A model generated the notes under the pieces. The model saw nothing but the letters and a program-made list of their open reading frames with translations. It had not been told where the DNA came from and searched no databases. Below are positions 23,434-33,987 of a DNA stretch of 64,000 nt, one piece after another (the stretch's first letter is position 1; each line of letters starts with the position of its first letter). The position numbers and the translations under genes were made by a program. The DNA is from Natranaerofaba carboxydovora (GTDB taxonomy: Bacteria; Bacillota; Natranaerobiia; Natranaerobiales; Natranaerofabaceae), in NCBI RefSeq assembly GCF_022539405.1, contig NZ_CP054394.1:250501-314500 (forward strand), read 5' to 3'.

Positions 23434-26400
23434 GTCAGGAGCTTACCTTGAAGGGATTGAAACTATGAGAGGACAAGGCGGTGAGGGTATGGCTAAAGGA
23501 AGTCAGGAGCTTACCTTGAAGGGATTGAAACATGGACAGATGGCAGTTTCTAAGTGACAATTCAAAATCAGTCAGGAGCTTACCTTGAAGGGATTGAAAC
23601 TATATTGAGATAGAAACAGAGGAAGGAACAGAGCAAAAGTCAGGAGCTTACCTTGAAGGGATTGAAACACATTTATTGGGAAATATTAAATGGTATTAAA
23701 GCAGAGTCAGGAGCTTACCTTGAAGGGATTGAAACTGAGTACGCAACAGATGAAACGGTCAGAGAGGGCGACGTCAGGAGCTTACCTTGAAGGGATTGAA
23801 ACAAAACTTTATTGAAGAAAGAATGAGGCCAGTATTCGTCAGGAGCTTACCTTGAAGGGATTGAAACAACGAAAAGATGGATTTGATAATAAGGGATATA
23901 AATGGTCAGGAGCTTACCTTGAAGGGATTGAAACATAAACAAGAAGAATTAGGTCATATAATTGAAACTATGTCAGGAGCTTACCTTGAAGGGATTGAAA
24001 CTAGAAGGTGAGATATTATCTTGTGACATTTGCTCAGTCAGGAGCTTACCTTGAAGGGATTGAAACTCGGTTTTCTACCGTTAGACTTGTTTTTCTCTCT
24101 TCGTCAGGAGCTTACCTTGAAGGGATTGAAACCTATTTTTTGCTCTATCAAGTAATTTTTTATGATGATGTCAGGAGCTTACCTTGAAGGGATTGAAACC
24201 CCATGTGGAGCACTTACAGGCAAAGTAGCACCGCAAGGTCAGGAGCTTACCTTGAAGGGATTGAAACTATCTATAACATAACATTGATTGATCCAATAGA
24301 CTTGTCAGGAGCTTACCTTGAAGGGATTGAAACTACAATGAAGCACAACAAAGAGCAATGGAAAATGCGAGTCAGGAGCTTACCTTGAAGGGATTGAAAC
24401 TGTCTAATGAATAAACGCCCTTTATCATAGTGGAAGTCAGGAGCTTACCTTGAAGGGATTGAAACGGTGATAATTATGCAGGTTAGGGTGGTGATTTAAT
24501 TGGTCAGGAGCTTACCTTGAAGGGATTGAAACATAAAAGTGTCTATCTCTTCTTGTGTCCATGTGTTAGGTCAGGAGCTTACCTTGAAGGGATTGAAACT
24601 TTCTCACATCAACTTCAACACGGAAGTAACCGCGTCAGGAGCTTACCTTGAAGGGATTGAAACAAAACGCAACTGCCGTTTCAGCTATTGCAAGGAGGTG
24701 TCAGGAGCTTACCTTGAAGGGATTGAAACCCGAAACGGCCAAGAGGAAAGCTGGGAGAAAGTACCGTCAGGAGCTTACCTTGAAGGGATTGAAACAATGA
24801 TGAACTGCAGAATCTTCTGGTAATGTAAATCGTCAGGAGCTTACCTTGAAGGGATTGAAACGCAGGATTTACATCCTGCCTCTTTTTCAATCTATCAGTC
24901 AGGAGCTTACCTTGAAGGGATTGAAACAATAACCTGTAAACATAATCAACTAAGTAAATTTTTACGTCAGGAGCTTACCTTGAAGGGATTGAAACCTAGT
25001 AGGATTCAATCTAGAAAATCCAAGATACTATGTCAGGAGCTTACCTTGAAGGGATTGAAACCCATCAACATCTTTAGATGCCGACCTATTAAACACGGTC
25101 AGGAGCTTACCTTGAAGGGATTGAAACTAGTTACAGAAGTTGCGAGGACATATTGGAAGCAGCAAGTCAGGAGCTTACCTTGAAGGGATTGAAACTGCTA
25201 CTCGACAATAAAGCCAAAACAGCTAGGTTTTTCGTCAGGAGCTTACCTTGAAGGGATTGAAACCCTTGTTTTATAGCTTTATATGTTCTAAAAGCTAAGT
25301 CAGGAGCTTACCTTGAAGGGATTGAAACTCATCAACTACCTCAATACTATTAGGCATATCTTGTCAGGAGCTTACCTTGAAGGGATTGAAACTCGTGAAG
25401 TCTGGACACCTACACAATATATCAAATGGTCAGGAGCTTACCTTGAAGGGATTGAAACTTTGTTGCCCTAGAGTAGTTTTCCCTACGCTTGGCCGTCAGG
25501 AGCTTACCTTGAAGGGATTGAAACATGCAGCTTGAGTGGGCTAGGCATATACCCGGGAAAGTGTCAGGAGCTTACCTTGAAGGGATTGAAACTCGCATAA
25601 AAATCAAAGAAAATAAAGGGCCGGATTCAGTCAGGAGCTTACCTTGAAGGGATTGAAACTGTAGTGACAATGAGAAAGCCGGGAGAGAACACTGAACCGT
25701 CAGGAGCTTACCTTGAAGGGATTGAAACTAAATTATATTAAACGCCTGCGAAGTACACAGGCTAAGTCAGGAGCTTACCTTGAAGGGATTGAAACAGTGA
25801 GTTTGCGCAAGATGTTAAAGATGCAATGCCTGTCAGGAGCTTACCTTGAAGGGATTGAAACTGCTTTCAGATAAAAAGTATCATTGTCATAACACAGTCA
25901 GGAGCTTACCTTGAAGGGATTGAAACTTTTTATGCTACTTCATCTGGAGGCTATATTAACAAAGAGTCAGGAGCTTACCTTGAAGGGATTGAAACCAGAA
26001 CAAGAATTTTACAGGCATAGAGCAAGGGGGGTCAGGAGCTTACCTTGAAGGGATTGAAACTGGTTTCCCTTTTTGATGGCTGTAACAGCTATAGCCGGTC
26101 AGGAGCTTACCTTGAAGGGATTGAAACTCCCGGCAGGCATGGGGAGAAAGAAAGTGCATGAAATGTCAGGAGCTTACCTTGAAGGGATTGAAACTAGTTA
26201 CAGAAGTTGCGAGGACATATTGGAAGCAGCAAGTCAGGAGCTTACCTTGAAGGGATTGAAACGCAAAAGAATTTGCCATTGCAAATCCTGCACCTGCGTC
26301 AGGAGCTTACCTTGAAGGGATTGAAACTCTTCTTCTAGGTCTACATCATCACCTGCGGTATAAACGTCAGGAGCTTACCTTGAAGGGATTGAAACAGAAA

Positions 26401-27724
26401 AACTTGTATATACTTATCTCAGTTTACCTATACGTCAGGAGCTTACCTTGAAGGGATTGAAACCCATCAAAGACACCAAACCCTTCAATGTCTACACATG
26501 GTCAGGAGCTTACCTTGAAGGGATTGAAACTTATTAGCATTTAAGGCGACAAATAGCTTCGCCTGGTCAGGAGCTTACCTTGAAGGGATTGAAACCAAAA
26601 AAGGAAAGCCTTTCTAGTTCTCACAGCTACCGTCAGGAGCTTACCTTGAAGGGATTGAAACCCTGCTGCGTCTGTTACTCTATCTCTTAAATTACCTGGT
26701 CAGGAGCTTACCTTGAAGGGATTGAAACGAGATCTTATTTGAGGGAACTTTTGAGTTTGATGATAGTCAGGAGCTTACCTTGAAGGGATTGAAACACTGC
26801 TATGACAGCATTGCACGAAGAAGGTTTTAGGTCAGGAGCTTACCTTGAAGGGATTGAAACACAACTAAGGAGGGTCTAATATTTTAGAAGAGTACGTGTC
26901 AGGAGCTTACCTTGAAGGGATTGAAACGATGTTTGTATTGATGATTTTGCAGGGTATCTAAAGTCAGGAGCTTACCTTGAAGGGATTGAAACGCAGGAAG
27001 GAATGACGATCTTCCACGTTGTGAATCTTCGTCAGGAGCTTACCTTGAAGGGATTGAAACTTATGAAGGTGATTTAGAGATTGTAGAAGGTGAATAGTCA
27101 GGAGCTTACCTTGAAGGGATTGAAACTATGCAGGGTAGGTCTATTGTTAATCAGTTTGTTATTGTCAGGAGCTTACCTTGAAGGGATTGAAACACTTCAA
27201 CTGCTGTTTCTTGACTTTCAAACATTGAAGTCAGGAGCTTACCTTGAAGGGATTGAAACCTATTTTTCATCTTTTCAACAACAAAAGATAAACCATGTCA
27301 GGAGCTTACCTTGAAGGGATTGAAACATTATCATGTTGGCAGAAAAAAGACAGAGTATTCACGTCAGGAGCTTACCTTGAAGGGATTGAAACCCCTGATC
27401 TATACAAAGAAATCCAAGAAACTAATCAAGTCAGGAGCTTACCTTGAAGGGATTGAAACAGGTTTTCATGGCCGATAATAAAGGCACTGTCAGATGGTCA
27501 GGAGCTTACCTTGAAGGGATTGAAACCACATATATGACAATAAGGGCAACGGGTTTTCAGTAGTCAGGAGCTTACCTTGAAGGGATTGAAACCTAAAAGA
27601 CAGGTTTACGGTTTATACTTAGGTGGTAAGTCAGGAGCTTACCTTGAAGGGATTGAAACTAGATTTTATTCAAAATATCAAAACAAAAAGACACGTTAGG
27701 AGCTTACATAATGTGATTACAAAT
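23434..27724 (+). CRISPR. CRISPR array 2: 64 repeats plus a terminal degenerate repeat
   Basis: I count 64 essentially identical 30-bp repeats (first at 23434, last at 27630-27659) with 63 spacers of about 34-39 bp. A 64th spacer is followed by a decayed repeat at 27695 that keeps only GTTAGGAGCTTAC. The repeat begins GTCAGGAGCTTACC and ends GGGATTGAAAC. One spacer occurs twice (25128-25165 and 26195-26232). Short ORFs in this stretch are repeat translations (SGAYLEGIET, QELTLKGLK), not genes. The size indicates a long history of acquisition. Confidence 0.98.
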
Positions 27725-27774
27725 TAAAATTCCTAAATTTTTCACATTATCACATTAAATCACGGTATTAAGAT

Positions 27775-27800
27775 AGCGGCCAAACCTACCGCTGTTTTGT
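27775..27800 (+). terminator. Probable terminator of the pre-crRNA
   Basis: AGCGG / CCGCT stem (27775-27779, 27789-27793) followed by GTTTTGTT. The stem is short; a stronger hairpin follows at 27852. Confidence 0.5.
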
Positions 27801-27851
27801 TAAATGCTTTCAAATGAGCTAGATTAATATTGTTAGGAGTGGTTTAATAGG

Positions 27852-27880
27852 AGCCTCGGCAAAAGCCGAGGCTTTAATTT
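27852..27880 (+). terminator. Strong stem-loop between the array and the TRAP operon
   Basis: A perfect 9-bp stem AGCCTCGGC / GCCGAGGCT with an AAAA loop, followed by TTAATTT. It isolates the CRISPR locus from the downstream transporter. Confidence 0.75.
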
Positions 27881-28056
27881 ATGAAAGGCTAACCAAACTG
27901 TTAATTGCTGTAACCAAAATTTAATTAAATTAACTTCTGGGATTTTTTGTCCTAAATTGTCCTTTTTGGGTTCTCCTGCTTAAAATCAACTTACAATCAA
28001 GAAGTCTAACTTTATGTTGAGTTGTTAGATTGAAAATTCAAAGGGGGAATTAGGTC

Positions 28057-29028
28057 ATGACTGGTAAGAAAAGTTTGGTTTTAGGTGTATTTTTGATTGC
28101 TATTTTGCTAACGGCTGCTTTTATTGGTGGATGCGGAGATGCCGCTGAAGATCGTTTGGTTCTTGCCACAGGAGGTACCGGAGGAGTATATTATCCGCTT
28201 GGTGGAGCAATGGCTAGTATCTGGAGTGAGGAAGTAGACGGAGTAGAAGCAAGTTCCGAATCAACAGGAGCTTCAGTTGAAAACGTTAACTTAGTAGATG
28301 CGCTAGAATCCGAATTGGCCCTAGTTCAAAACGACATTACTTACTATGCCTATAATGGAACTGAAATGTTTGAAGATGAAGAGCAAATGGAAGGTCTTAG
28401 AGGGATAGCTTCTCTTTATCCGGAAGAAATTCAAATTATTGCTGACGCAGACGCTGATGTAGAAACAGTAGAAGACTTGGAAGGAAAAAGAGTTGGAGTT
28501 GGAGATAGCGGAAGTGGAACAGAGGCAAATGCTAGACAGATATTAGAAATGCACGATATCACTTATGATGATATTGAAGAGGACTATCTAGATTTTGATG
28601 AAGCTGCAGATAATATCAGGGACGGGCATGCTGATGCTGCATTTGTTACTGGTGGTGTGCCTACAGGAAGTGTTACTGACCTTGCTACGACTACAGATAT
28701 TGATATTGTAGGAATTGAACAAGATAAAATTGATGATATAACAGATGAGTGGGAATATTACGCTGAGACAACAATTCCAGCAGACAGTTACTCAGGACAA
28801 GAGGAAGATGTACAGTCAGTAGCAGTAATGGCAATGATGATAGCTCATGAGAGCCTTGATGAAGATGCTGTTTACGAAATGACAAAAGCGCTTTTCGAAA
28901 ATACAGATGCCCTTGAAGATTCGCATGATAGGGGAGGAGAAGTAGAATTAGATGATGCATTAGAAGGGATGCCTATTGAGCTGCACCCTGGTGCAGAGAG
29001 ATATTTTGAAGAAGAAGGTATAAATTAA
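28057..29028 (+). CDS. TAXI-family TRAP transporter substrate-binding lipoprotein
   Basis: 323 residues; a GGGGGAA ribosome site precedes ATG. The signal peptide ends in a lipobox (AAFIGGC), so the mature protein is lipid-anchored outside the membrane. The TAXI-type start LATGGTGGVYYPLGGAMASIW and the central KRVGVGDSGSGTEANARQIL are family signatures. The mature part is strongly acidic, as in salt-adapted organisms. It binds the substrate (in this family often a small carboxylate such as glutamate; not determined here) and delivers it to the fused permease encoded downstream. Confidence 0.92.
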   Translation: MTGKKSLVLGVFLIAILLTAAFIGGCGDAAEDRLVLATGGTGGVYYPLGGAMASIWSEEVDGVEASSESTGASVENVNLVDALESELALVQNDITYYAYNGTEMFEDEEQMEGLRGIASLYPEEIQIIADADADVETVEDLEGKRVGVGDSGSGTEANARQILEMHDITYDDIEEDYLDFDEAADNIRDGHADAAFVTGGVPTGSVTDLATTTDIDIVGIEQDKIDDITDEWEYYAETTIPADSYSGQEEDVQSVAVMAMMIAHESLDEDAVYEMTKALFENTDALEDSHDRGGEVELDDALEGMPIELHPGAERYFEEEGIN

Positions 29029-29055
29029 TTCTTATGAAGAGAGATAGCAGTAATT

Positions 29056-29081
29056 CGGGCGGGTGTAGTTTTCCCCGCCCG
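29056..29081 (+). other. GC-rich hairpin between binding-protein gene and DUF1850 gene
   Basis: CGGGCGGG / CCCGCCCG, 8-bp perfect stem with a 10-base loop, about 27 bases after the TAXI stop. It could stabilise the upstream mRNA or act as a partial terminator, giving more binding protein than permease. Confidence 0.65.
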
Positions 29082-29093
29082 TCAATTTTAACA

Positions 29094-29576
29094 ATGAACA
29101 AAAAAGTTTTATTAGCTGCAGCAGCAGTAATTATAATATTAACTATCGTAGGAATTGTCATTCACCCTCCCGTATATGGGCTGGAAATAGTGAATCAGGA
29201 CAAAGAAACTTTAAAAAGGATTAGTGATGTTAATTATTTTAGGATGTCTCACACTCATTCTGTGATGAAGTCTGAAGTTAGAGATTACTATCAGATTGAG
29301 AGTAATAAGCTAATCAAACAAACAAAAACAAAATATAAATCTGAAGGAGCAGGCCTGCCCTTTGATGGGGTTGGTGAGTTTAGAAGAGAAGATGGATGGT
29401 TTGTTAGAGATGAAATGAATAAAGATATAAAATCGTTAAGGGTGAGAGTGGGAAGGGAAGCTGGTCACACTTTGTTTGTAGATGACAAGAAGATTATTTT
29501 GGATGAACTTGAATCACCAGGAAAACCCCTGGAGTTTAAACCAAAGATAGTTTTATTTTCTCTAATATGGTTGTAG
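29094..29576 (+). CDS. DUF1850 protein of the TAXI-TRAP operon
   Basis: ATG 29094 is preferred because it begins a membrane anchor or signal (KKVLLAAAAVIIILTIVGIVI); the longer frame from 29034 would translate the GC-rich hairpin. About 160 residues. The mature part (FRMSHTHSVMKSEVRDYYQIE, later EGAGLPFDGVGEF) matches the DUF1850 pattern, a small extracytoplasmic protein found between TAXI binding proteins and fused TRAP permeases. Its role is not established. The weak ribosome site leaves the start uncertain. Confidence 0.75.
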   Translation: MNKKVLLAAAAVIIILTIVGIVIHPPVYGLEIVNQDKETLKRISDVNYFRMSHTHSVMKSEVRDYYQIESNKLIKQTKTKYKSEGAGLPFDGVGEFRREDGWFVRDEMNKDIKSLRVRVGREAGHTLFVDDKKIILDELESPGKPLEFKPKIVLFSLIWL

Positions 29577-29612
29577 TACAAAATACTGTATATAATACGA
29601 GGAGGTGAGCGA

Positions 29613-31598
29613 ATGGACTATGAGCAAAATCAGCAAAATGATCAAAATGAGCAAAACGAGCAAATCGTTACAAAAAATGCAGTAAAACACCAGGAGCCTG
29701 AAGAAGAGTCGAAAATAAGGGATGTAAAAGGTTTAGCCGGGAAAATAATCTTTTTGCTTGCTGTTATAATGTCGTTATTTCACTTTTATACTGCCGGATT
29801 TGGTATTTTGGTTGCTCATCACCAAAGAGCGGTTCATCTTGGTTTTGTATTTGCTCTTGGTTTTTTGTTATATCCAGCAACACAAAGAGCGTCTAAACAG
29901 CGAATTCCATGGTATGACTGGATTCTTGCCGGTGCTGGTGTGATGGTTAATAGTTATATAATAATATTTTATGATGAAATTGTTAGAAGAGGTGGTCTCC
30001 CAACTGACCTTGATATGGTCATGGGGGTTATTGCTATATTGCTTGTTCTAGAGCTAACGAGGAGAGCAATAGGATGGCCATTAGTAATTATTGCTTCGAC
30101 AGCACTATTATATGGATATTTAGGTTATATGATCCCAGGTGACTTAGGACATGTTGGATATAGTGTTCATCGATTAGTCAATCAGATGTTTATGACAACA
30201 GAAGGGATATACGGGATACCAATAGGGGTTTCTGCAACATTTGTGTTTGCTTTTATTTTATTTGGAGCATTTTTAGAGAAAACAGGAGTTGGGCAGTTCT
30301 TCATAGATCTTGCTTTTTCGGTTGCAGGTACTATGAGGGGAGGACCGGCAAAGGGTGCGGTTCTTGCCAGTGGATTTATGGGTTCGATCTCAGGAAGTTC
30401 AATTGCAAATACGGTTACAACAGGTGCATTTACAATACCCCTTATGAAACGCATAGGGTATAAGCCAACCTTTGCCGGTGCAGTTGAAGCTTCTGCCTCA
30501 ACTGGTGGGCAGATCTTGCCACCTATTATGGGGGCGGCTGCTTTTATAATGGCAGAGTTCACAGGGATACCTTATGTTAGGATTATCCTAGCAGCTCTTA
30601 TACCGGCACTGATTTATTATTTGGGTGTACTTACAATGGTGCACCTTGAAGCGGTTAAACAAGGGTTAAAAGGTTTACCAAGGGCTGAACTTCCCTCTTT
30701 TAAGGGTGTTATGAAAGACGGATTTCATCTGCTTGCGCCTTTGGTAGCTATTATTGTTTTACTTGTGCAGGGGATGACTCCTTTAAGAGCGGCTTTTTTT
30801 GCAATAATACTGGCAGTAGTGGCCTGTGTTATACGCAAACATACCCGGGTAAGTTTGTGGGATATTATTGAAGCCTTTGAGGTAGGTGCCAAAAAGGCAG
30901 TTAGTGTTGCAACAGCTTGTGCTTGTGCAGGAATTATAGTTGGTGTTGTTACCCTTACAGGTCTTGGCCTTGCTTTTGCAGGGGCTATTGTAAGTATTGC
31001 AGGAGGTTATCTGTTGCCTACTTTGATACTGACAATGATAGCTTCTTTGATTTTGGGGCTTGGGCTGCCTACTACGGCGAAATATATTATTCTTGCTACA
31101 ATGGCAGCACCTGCGCTTACCGCTTTAGATGTTAATTTGTTAGCAGCACACCTTTTTGTTCTTTATTGTGGTGTTGATGCTGATGTGACACCACCGGTAG
31201 GTCTTGCTGCTTACGCTGGTGCAGGAATTGCAGGTGGTAATGCATTTGTCACGGGGATAAATGCATTAAAGCTTGGGATAGCCGGCTTTATCATTCCGAT
31301 TGTATTTGCAGTAGATCACACTCTGTTGTTTATAGATGCTACTGCTCCTGGTATGGCCCTTGCAATTATTACAGCATGTATTGGGGTTGTAGGATTAAGC
31401 GGTGCTGTGATGGGTTATATGATAACACATGCCAAAATACACGATAGGATTTTAATGCTATTTTCTGCCTTGACTTTATTAGTACCAGGGTTGTTATCGG
31501 ACTTTGGTGGGCTAATATTTTTTGGGATGGCACTCTTGATTCAATATAGAAGGCAAAAGTATGAAAAAACTTTAGAAGACCAATCAGTTAGTGCATAA
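29613..31598 (+). CDS. TRAP transporter permease, fused small and large membrane subunits
   Basis: 661 residues after an AGGAGGTGAG ribosome site. A hydrophilic, Asn/Gln-rich N-terminus (QNQQNDQNEQNEQ) precedes about 16 or more membrane segments. The first four correspond to DctQ and the remainder to DctM. Conserved DctM pieces include SGSSIANTVTTGAFTIPLMKR, TGGQILPPIMGAAAFIM and LGLPTTAKYIILA. It imports the TAXI-bound substrate using an ion gradient, probably Na+. Third gene of the operon, followed by a terminator. Confidence 0.93.
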   Translation: MDYEQNQQNDQNEQNEQIVTKNAVKHQEPEEESKIRDVKGLAGKIIFLLAVIMSLFHFYTAGFGILVAHHQRAVHLGFVFALGFLLYPATQRASKQRIPWYDWILAGAGVMVNSYIIIFYDEIVRRGGLPTDLDMVMGVIAILLVLELTRRAIGWPLVIIASTALLYGYLGYMIPGDLGHVGYSVHRLVNQMFMTTEGIYGIPIGVSATFVFAFILFGAFLEKTGVGQFFIDLAFSVAGTMRGGPAKGAVLASGFMGSISGSSIANTVTTGAFTIPLMKRIGYKPTFAGAVEASASTGGQILPPIMGAAAFIMAEFTGIPYVRIILAALIPALIYYLGVLTMVHLEAVKQGLKGLPRAELPSFKGVMKDGFHLLAPLVAIIVLLVQGMTPLRAAFFAIILAVVACVIRKHTRVSLWDIIEAFEVGAKKAVSVATACACAGIIVGVVTLTGLGLAFAGAIVSIAGGYLLPTLILTMIASLILGLGLPTTAKYIILATMAAPALTALDVNLLAAHLFVLYCGVDADVTPPVGLAAYAGAGIAGGNAFVTGINALKLGIAGFIIPIVFAVDHTLLFIDATAPGMALAIITACIGVVGLSGAVMGYMITHAKIHDRILMLFSALTLLVPGLLSDFGGLIFFGMALLIQYRRQKYEKTLEDQSVSA

Positions 31599-31636
31599 TG
31601 AATTGATGATTTGTTAAAAGATTAATCGAGATTTTT

Positions 31637-31677
31637 TGGATCAGGCACTTGTATATTGCTTGGTCCATTCTTTTTTT
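31637..31677 (+). terminator. Terminator of the TRAP operon
   Basis: TGGATCAGGCA pairs with TGCTTGGTCCA over eleven positions including two G-U pairs, followed by ATTCTTTTTTT. It lies exactly between the convergent operons. Confidence 0.8.
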
Positions 31678-32632
31678 ATGAAAGTTGTTTTAATATATCA
31701 TAATATAATCCTTCTAAAAACTTTTTGACGTTGACCCTTGCCGACACTTTTTCTCCAAGTGAAAGCTTTTTCATTGCATATCTTAGTTCATTGAAGTCAA
31801 AGAAATTATATGAAAAACGCTCGAATTTTGGATGATAAGGGTCTTCGGCTCCAAGGGCGGCCATATTTACAAATGCATATTCGATAGCTCGTCTTACTCT
31901 TCTTTCTACTGCTTCTTTAGACTTTGATAGGTTGTCAGATTTTGACAGGTCGTCATTTTTAGAATAGAGGTTTTTCGAGATTTTTTCATATAATCCTTTG
32001 AGATTTTGAAGTGTTTTTAGAACTTCATCTGTTTGTTGATTGAAAAGGATTTTCATGGCTTCCATAATATCTGCACTTCCTGCATGGTTGAAAATTCCTA
32101 ATGAAACAAGGGTTTCCCTGGTATATTCTAAAATATGTTTTTCTGAGTTTTGACTAAAAAAAGGACTAATGTTGGAGCTGTAATTAGTGGGAGGTTCGTA
32201 AGAATTTCCGGTTATTGCAGTTTTGATATCGGAAACCATTTTTTGCAAATTTTTCTTTTCAAGTACTTTGTTTATAACAGATACTACTTCGTTTTTTTCG
32301 ATAGGCTTGTTAATATAAAATTCTATCCCGGCAGTGTATGCTTTTTTAACTATCGATTTATCTGTAACTTGTGATAAAAGAATAAAATCACCCTCATAAT
32401 TTTTCTCTTTGAGATTTTTTACAAGCTGTATTCCGTCAAGCTTTGGCATCAAAAAGTCAATTATAATTACATCGGCTTTTATTTCATGGAGCTCTTCCAT
32501 TGCTTCTTTCCCATTATTGGCTTTTCCTATGATTTTTCCTAGTTGTTCTGTTTCGATTATTTTGGTTAGAGAATAGCATATGGTTTCGTCGTCATCGACA
32601 ATATAAAATTTCCACTGGGGTTTGTTAGTCAT
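31676..32632 (-). CDS. Response regulator with YcbB/GlnL-type output domain
   Basis: ATG at 32632 follows GGGGTGTGGAG; the longer GTG frame at 32641 is less likely. 318 residues. Receiver domain residues 1-125: YIVDDDET (acidic pocket), IIIDFLMPKLDGIQL (phospho-Asp) and INKPIEK (Lys). The C-terminal half (RRVRRAIEYAFVNMAALG ... FFDFNELRYAMKKL) resembles the YcbB domain of Bacillus GlnL. It overlaps the kinase gene by 8 bp. In Bacillus, GlnK/GlnL responds to glutamine. Here its position at the end of the formate dehydrogenase operon, facing a TAXI transporter, suggests control of one of these; not proven. Confidence 0.85.
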   Translation of the reverse strand: MTNKPQWKFYIVDDDETICYSLTKIIETEQLGKIIGKANNGKEAMEELHEIKADVIIIDFLMPKLDGIQLVKNLKEKNYEGDFILLSQVTDKSIVKKAYTAGIEFYINKPIEKNEVVSVINKVLEKKNLQKMVSDIKTAITGNSYEPPTNYSSNISPFFSQNSEKHILEYTRETLVSLGIFNHAGSADIMEAMKILFNQQTDEVLKTLQNLKGLYEKISKNLYSKNDDLSKSDNLSKSKEAVERRVRRAIEYAFVNMAALGAEDPYHPKFERFSYNFFDFNELRYAMKKLSLGEKVSARVNVKKFLEGLYYDILKQLS

Positions 32633-33950
32633 TCTCCACACCCCCTACAACTTTTTTCGTATCAAAATAAAGGTTCATTGTAGTTCCTTCTCCTGGTGTA
32701 GTTTCTATCCTAATTAAACCACCAAGATATTCTAATAAATTATTTACATGAGTGAGACCTATTCCCGTGGAGTTGCAAATACCATTTGTTAGGGAATTTT
32801 TCTCTGTAAATCCCGGTTTGAAGACCATTTCTATTTTTTCTTGATCAATACCTTTTCCTGAGTCGGAAATTGAAATTTCTATCCAATTATTTTCGGTTTT
32901 ATTACAGTTTATTTCAATTGTTCCCTTGTATTCAATTGCTTCAATAGAATTTGTTATCAAATTATTAATAATTGATGCAATCATAACCGGGTATCTTGGA
33001 TTGAAGTTATAATTTATATTAGTTTTAAAATTAATTTTCTTATGTAGATTAAGAGAGTATTCATAATTGGCATTAACCAAGAGTTGAATTAATTCCAAAA
33101 AGCCGTCTGTCAAGGTGGGTGGATTTAATAGATTTTTGAGTCCTGAATTAATCCTTTCGTAGTCCTTTTTTATTTCATGAGCTTTAGTAGAGACCTCAAG
33201 AGCTTTTTCGGAGAACTCCTGGTTATCTTCTTGTTGTAATTGTTCGTACAAATCATAACCTTTTTTTGTTAAATTTTCAATATCAGCAATTGATTTTTGT
33301 ATAAAATAAACTTCAGACTGAAGATTGCCAGTCATCTGTAATATTTCGGCTCGCTTTTCTCGTTCTACTTTATTTATGATATTAAGATTATGATGGTATA
33401 GAGATGAGTAAATTCCGGTGACAAAAAGCATTCTAAGAACACCAACAGTAAGTAAGCCGCCAAGATTGATATAAATAGGATGAACAAATAAGGGTTCTGA
33501 AATTAAAACTCCTCTTATTAGCCATTCCATTACATTGGAAGAAAAATCAAGGCCACCCATAATAATGCCCTGTTTTAAGGGTTGTCCATTGTATTGTCTT
33601 ACTTTAAACAACAAAATCAATATACCAAAAATAAGATAATATAGTGCTCCTGGCAAATTTGAAATAAATATTGTATAAAGACTTAAATCTGAACTGATAG
33701 TTTGTGTCAATACACGGTAAAATAGAACAGCAGTAGACGATATAATAGACAATTTTACGATAGAAAAGTTAGTAAAATATAGACATATGAATGCAAAAGC
33801 TATTACACCCAGCCCGATTCGAAAATCGGTCATGAAAGGATGTACTCTTAGCTCAGCAAATATTACTACAGCAACTGTAGCAAGAAAAAGTAACTTAAAA
33901 TTACTTAGATAACCAGGTCCCTTTAAAGGAAGGTTTATATTGTTCTCCAA
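32625..33950 (-). CDS. Membrane sensor histidine kinase, GlnK-like
   Basis: The best start is TTG at 33950, eight bases after AAGGAGG; the frame extends to an ATG at 33980 that has no ribosome site. About 441 residues. Roughly six hydrophobic segments (residues about 10-180) precede a coiled dimerisation region. The HATPase domain follows (NNLITNSIEAIE N-box, ISDSGKGIDQEKI G1, STGIGLTHVNNLLEYLGG G2). No classical H-box HExxxP is obvious, as in related GlnK/DcuS-like kinases. It follows the formate dehydrogenase stop by 37 bp and is probably in the same transcript. Confidence 0.82.
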   Translation of the reverse strand: MENNINLPLKGPGYLSNFKLLFLATVAVVIFAELRVHPFMTDFRIGLGVIAFAFICLYFTNFSIVKLSIISSTAVLFYRVLTQTISSDLSLYTIFISNLPGALYYLIFGILILLFKVRQYNGQPLKQGIIMGGLDFSSNVMEWLIRGVLISEPLFVHPIYINLGGLLTVGVLRMLFVTGIYSSLYHHNLNIINKVEREKRAEILQMTGNLQSEVYFIQKSIADIENLTKKGYDLYEQLQQEDNQEFSEKALEVSTKAHEIKKDYERINSGLKNLLNPPTLTDGFLELIQLLVNANYEYSLNLHKKINFKTNINYNFNPRYPVMIASIINNLITNSIEAIEYKGTIEINCNKTENNWIEISISDSGKGIDQEKIEMVFKPGFTEKNSLTNGICNSTGIGLTHVNNLLEYLGGLIRIETTPGEGTTMNLYFDTKKVVGGVEND

Positions 33951-33987
33951 ATAAGAAGCCTCCTTCTGGTTATAGTACATCTATATT

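Noticed and set aside
24203-27314. Several short ORFs on both strands (e.g. 24203-24388, 24539-24823, 24681-24929 minus, 26073-26315, 27090-27314)
   Set aside because: They are translations of the CRISPR repeat and spacers (recurring SGAYLEGIET, QELTLKGLK or FQSLQGKLLT) without ribosome sites.
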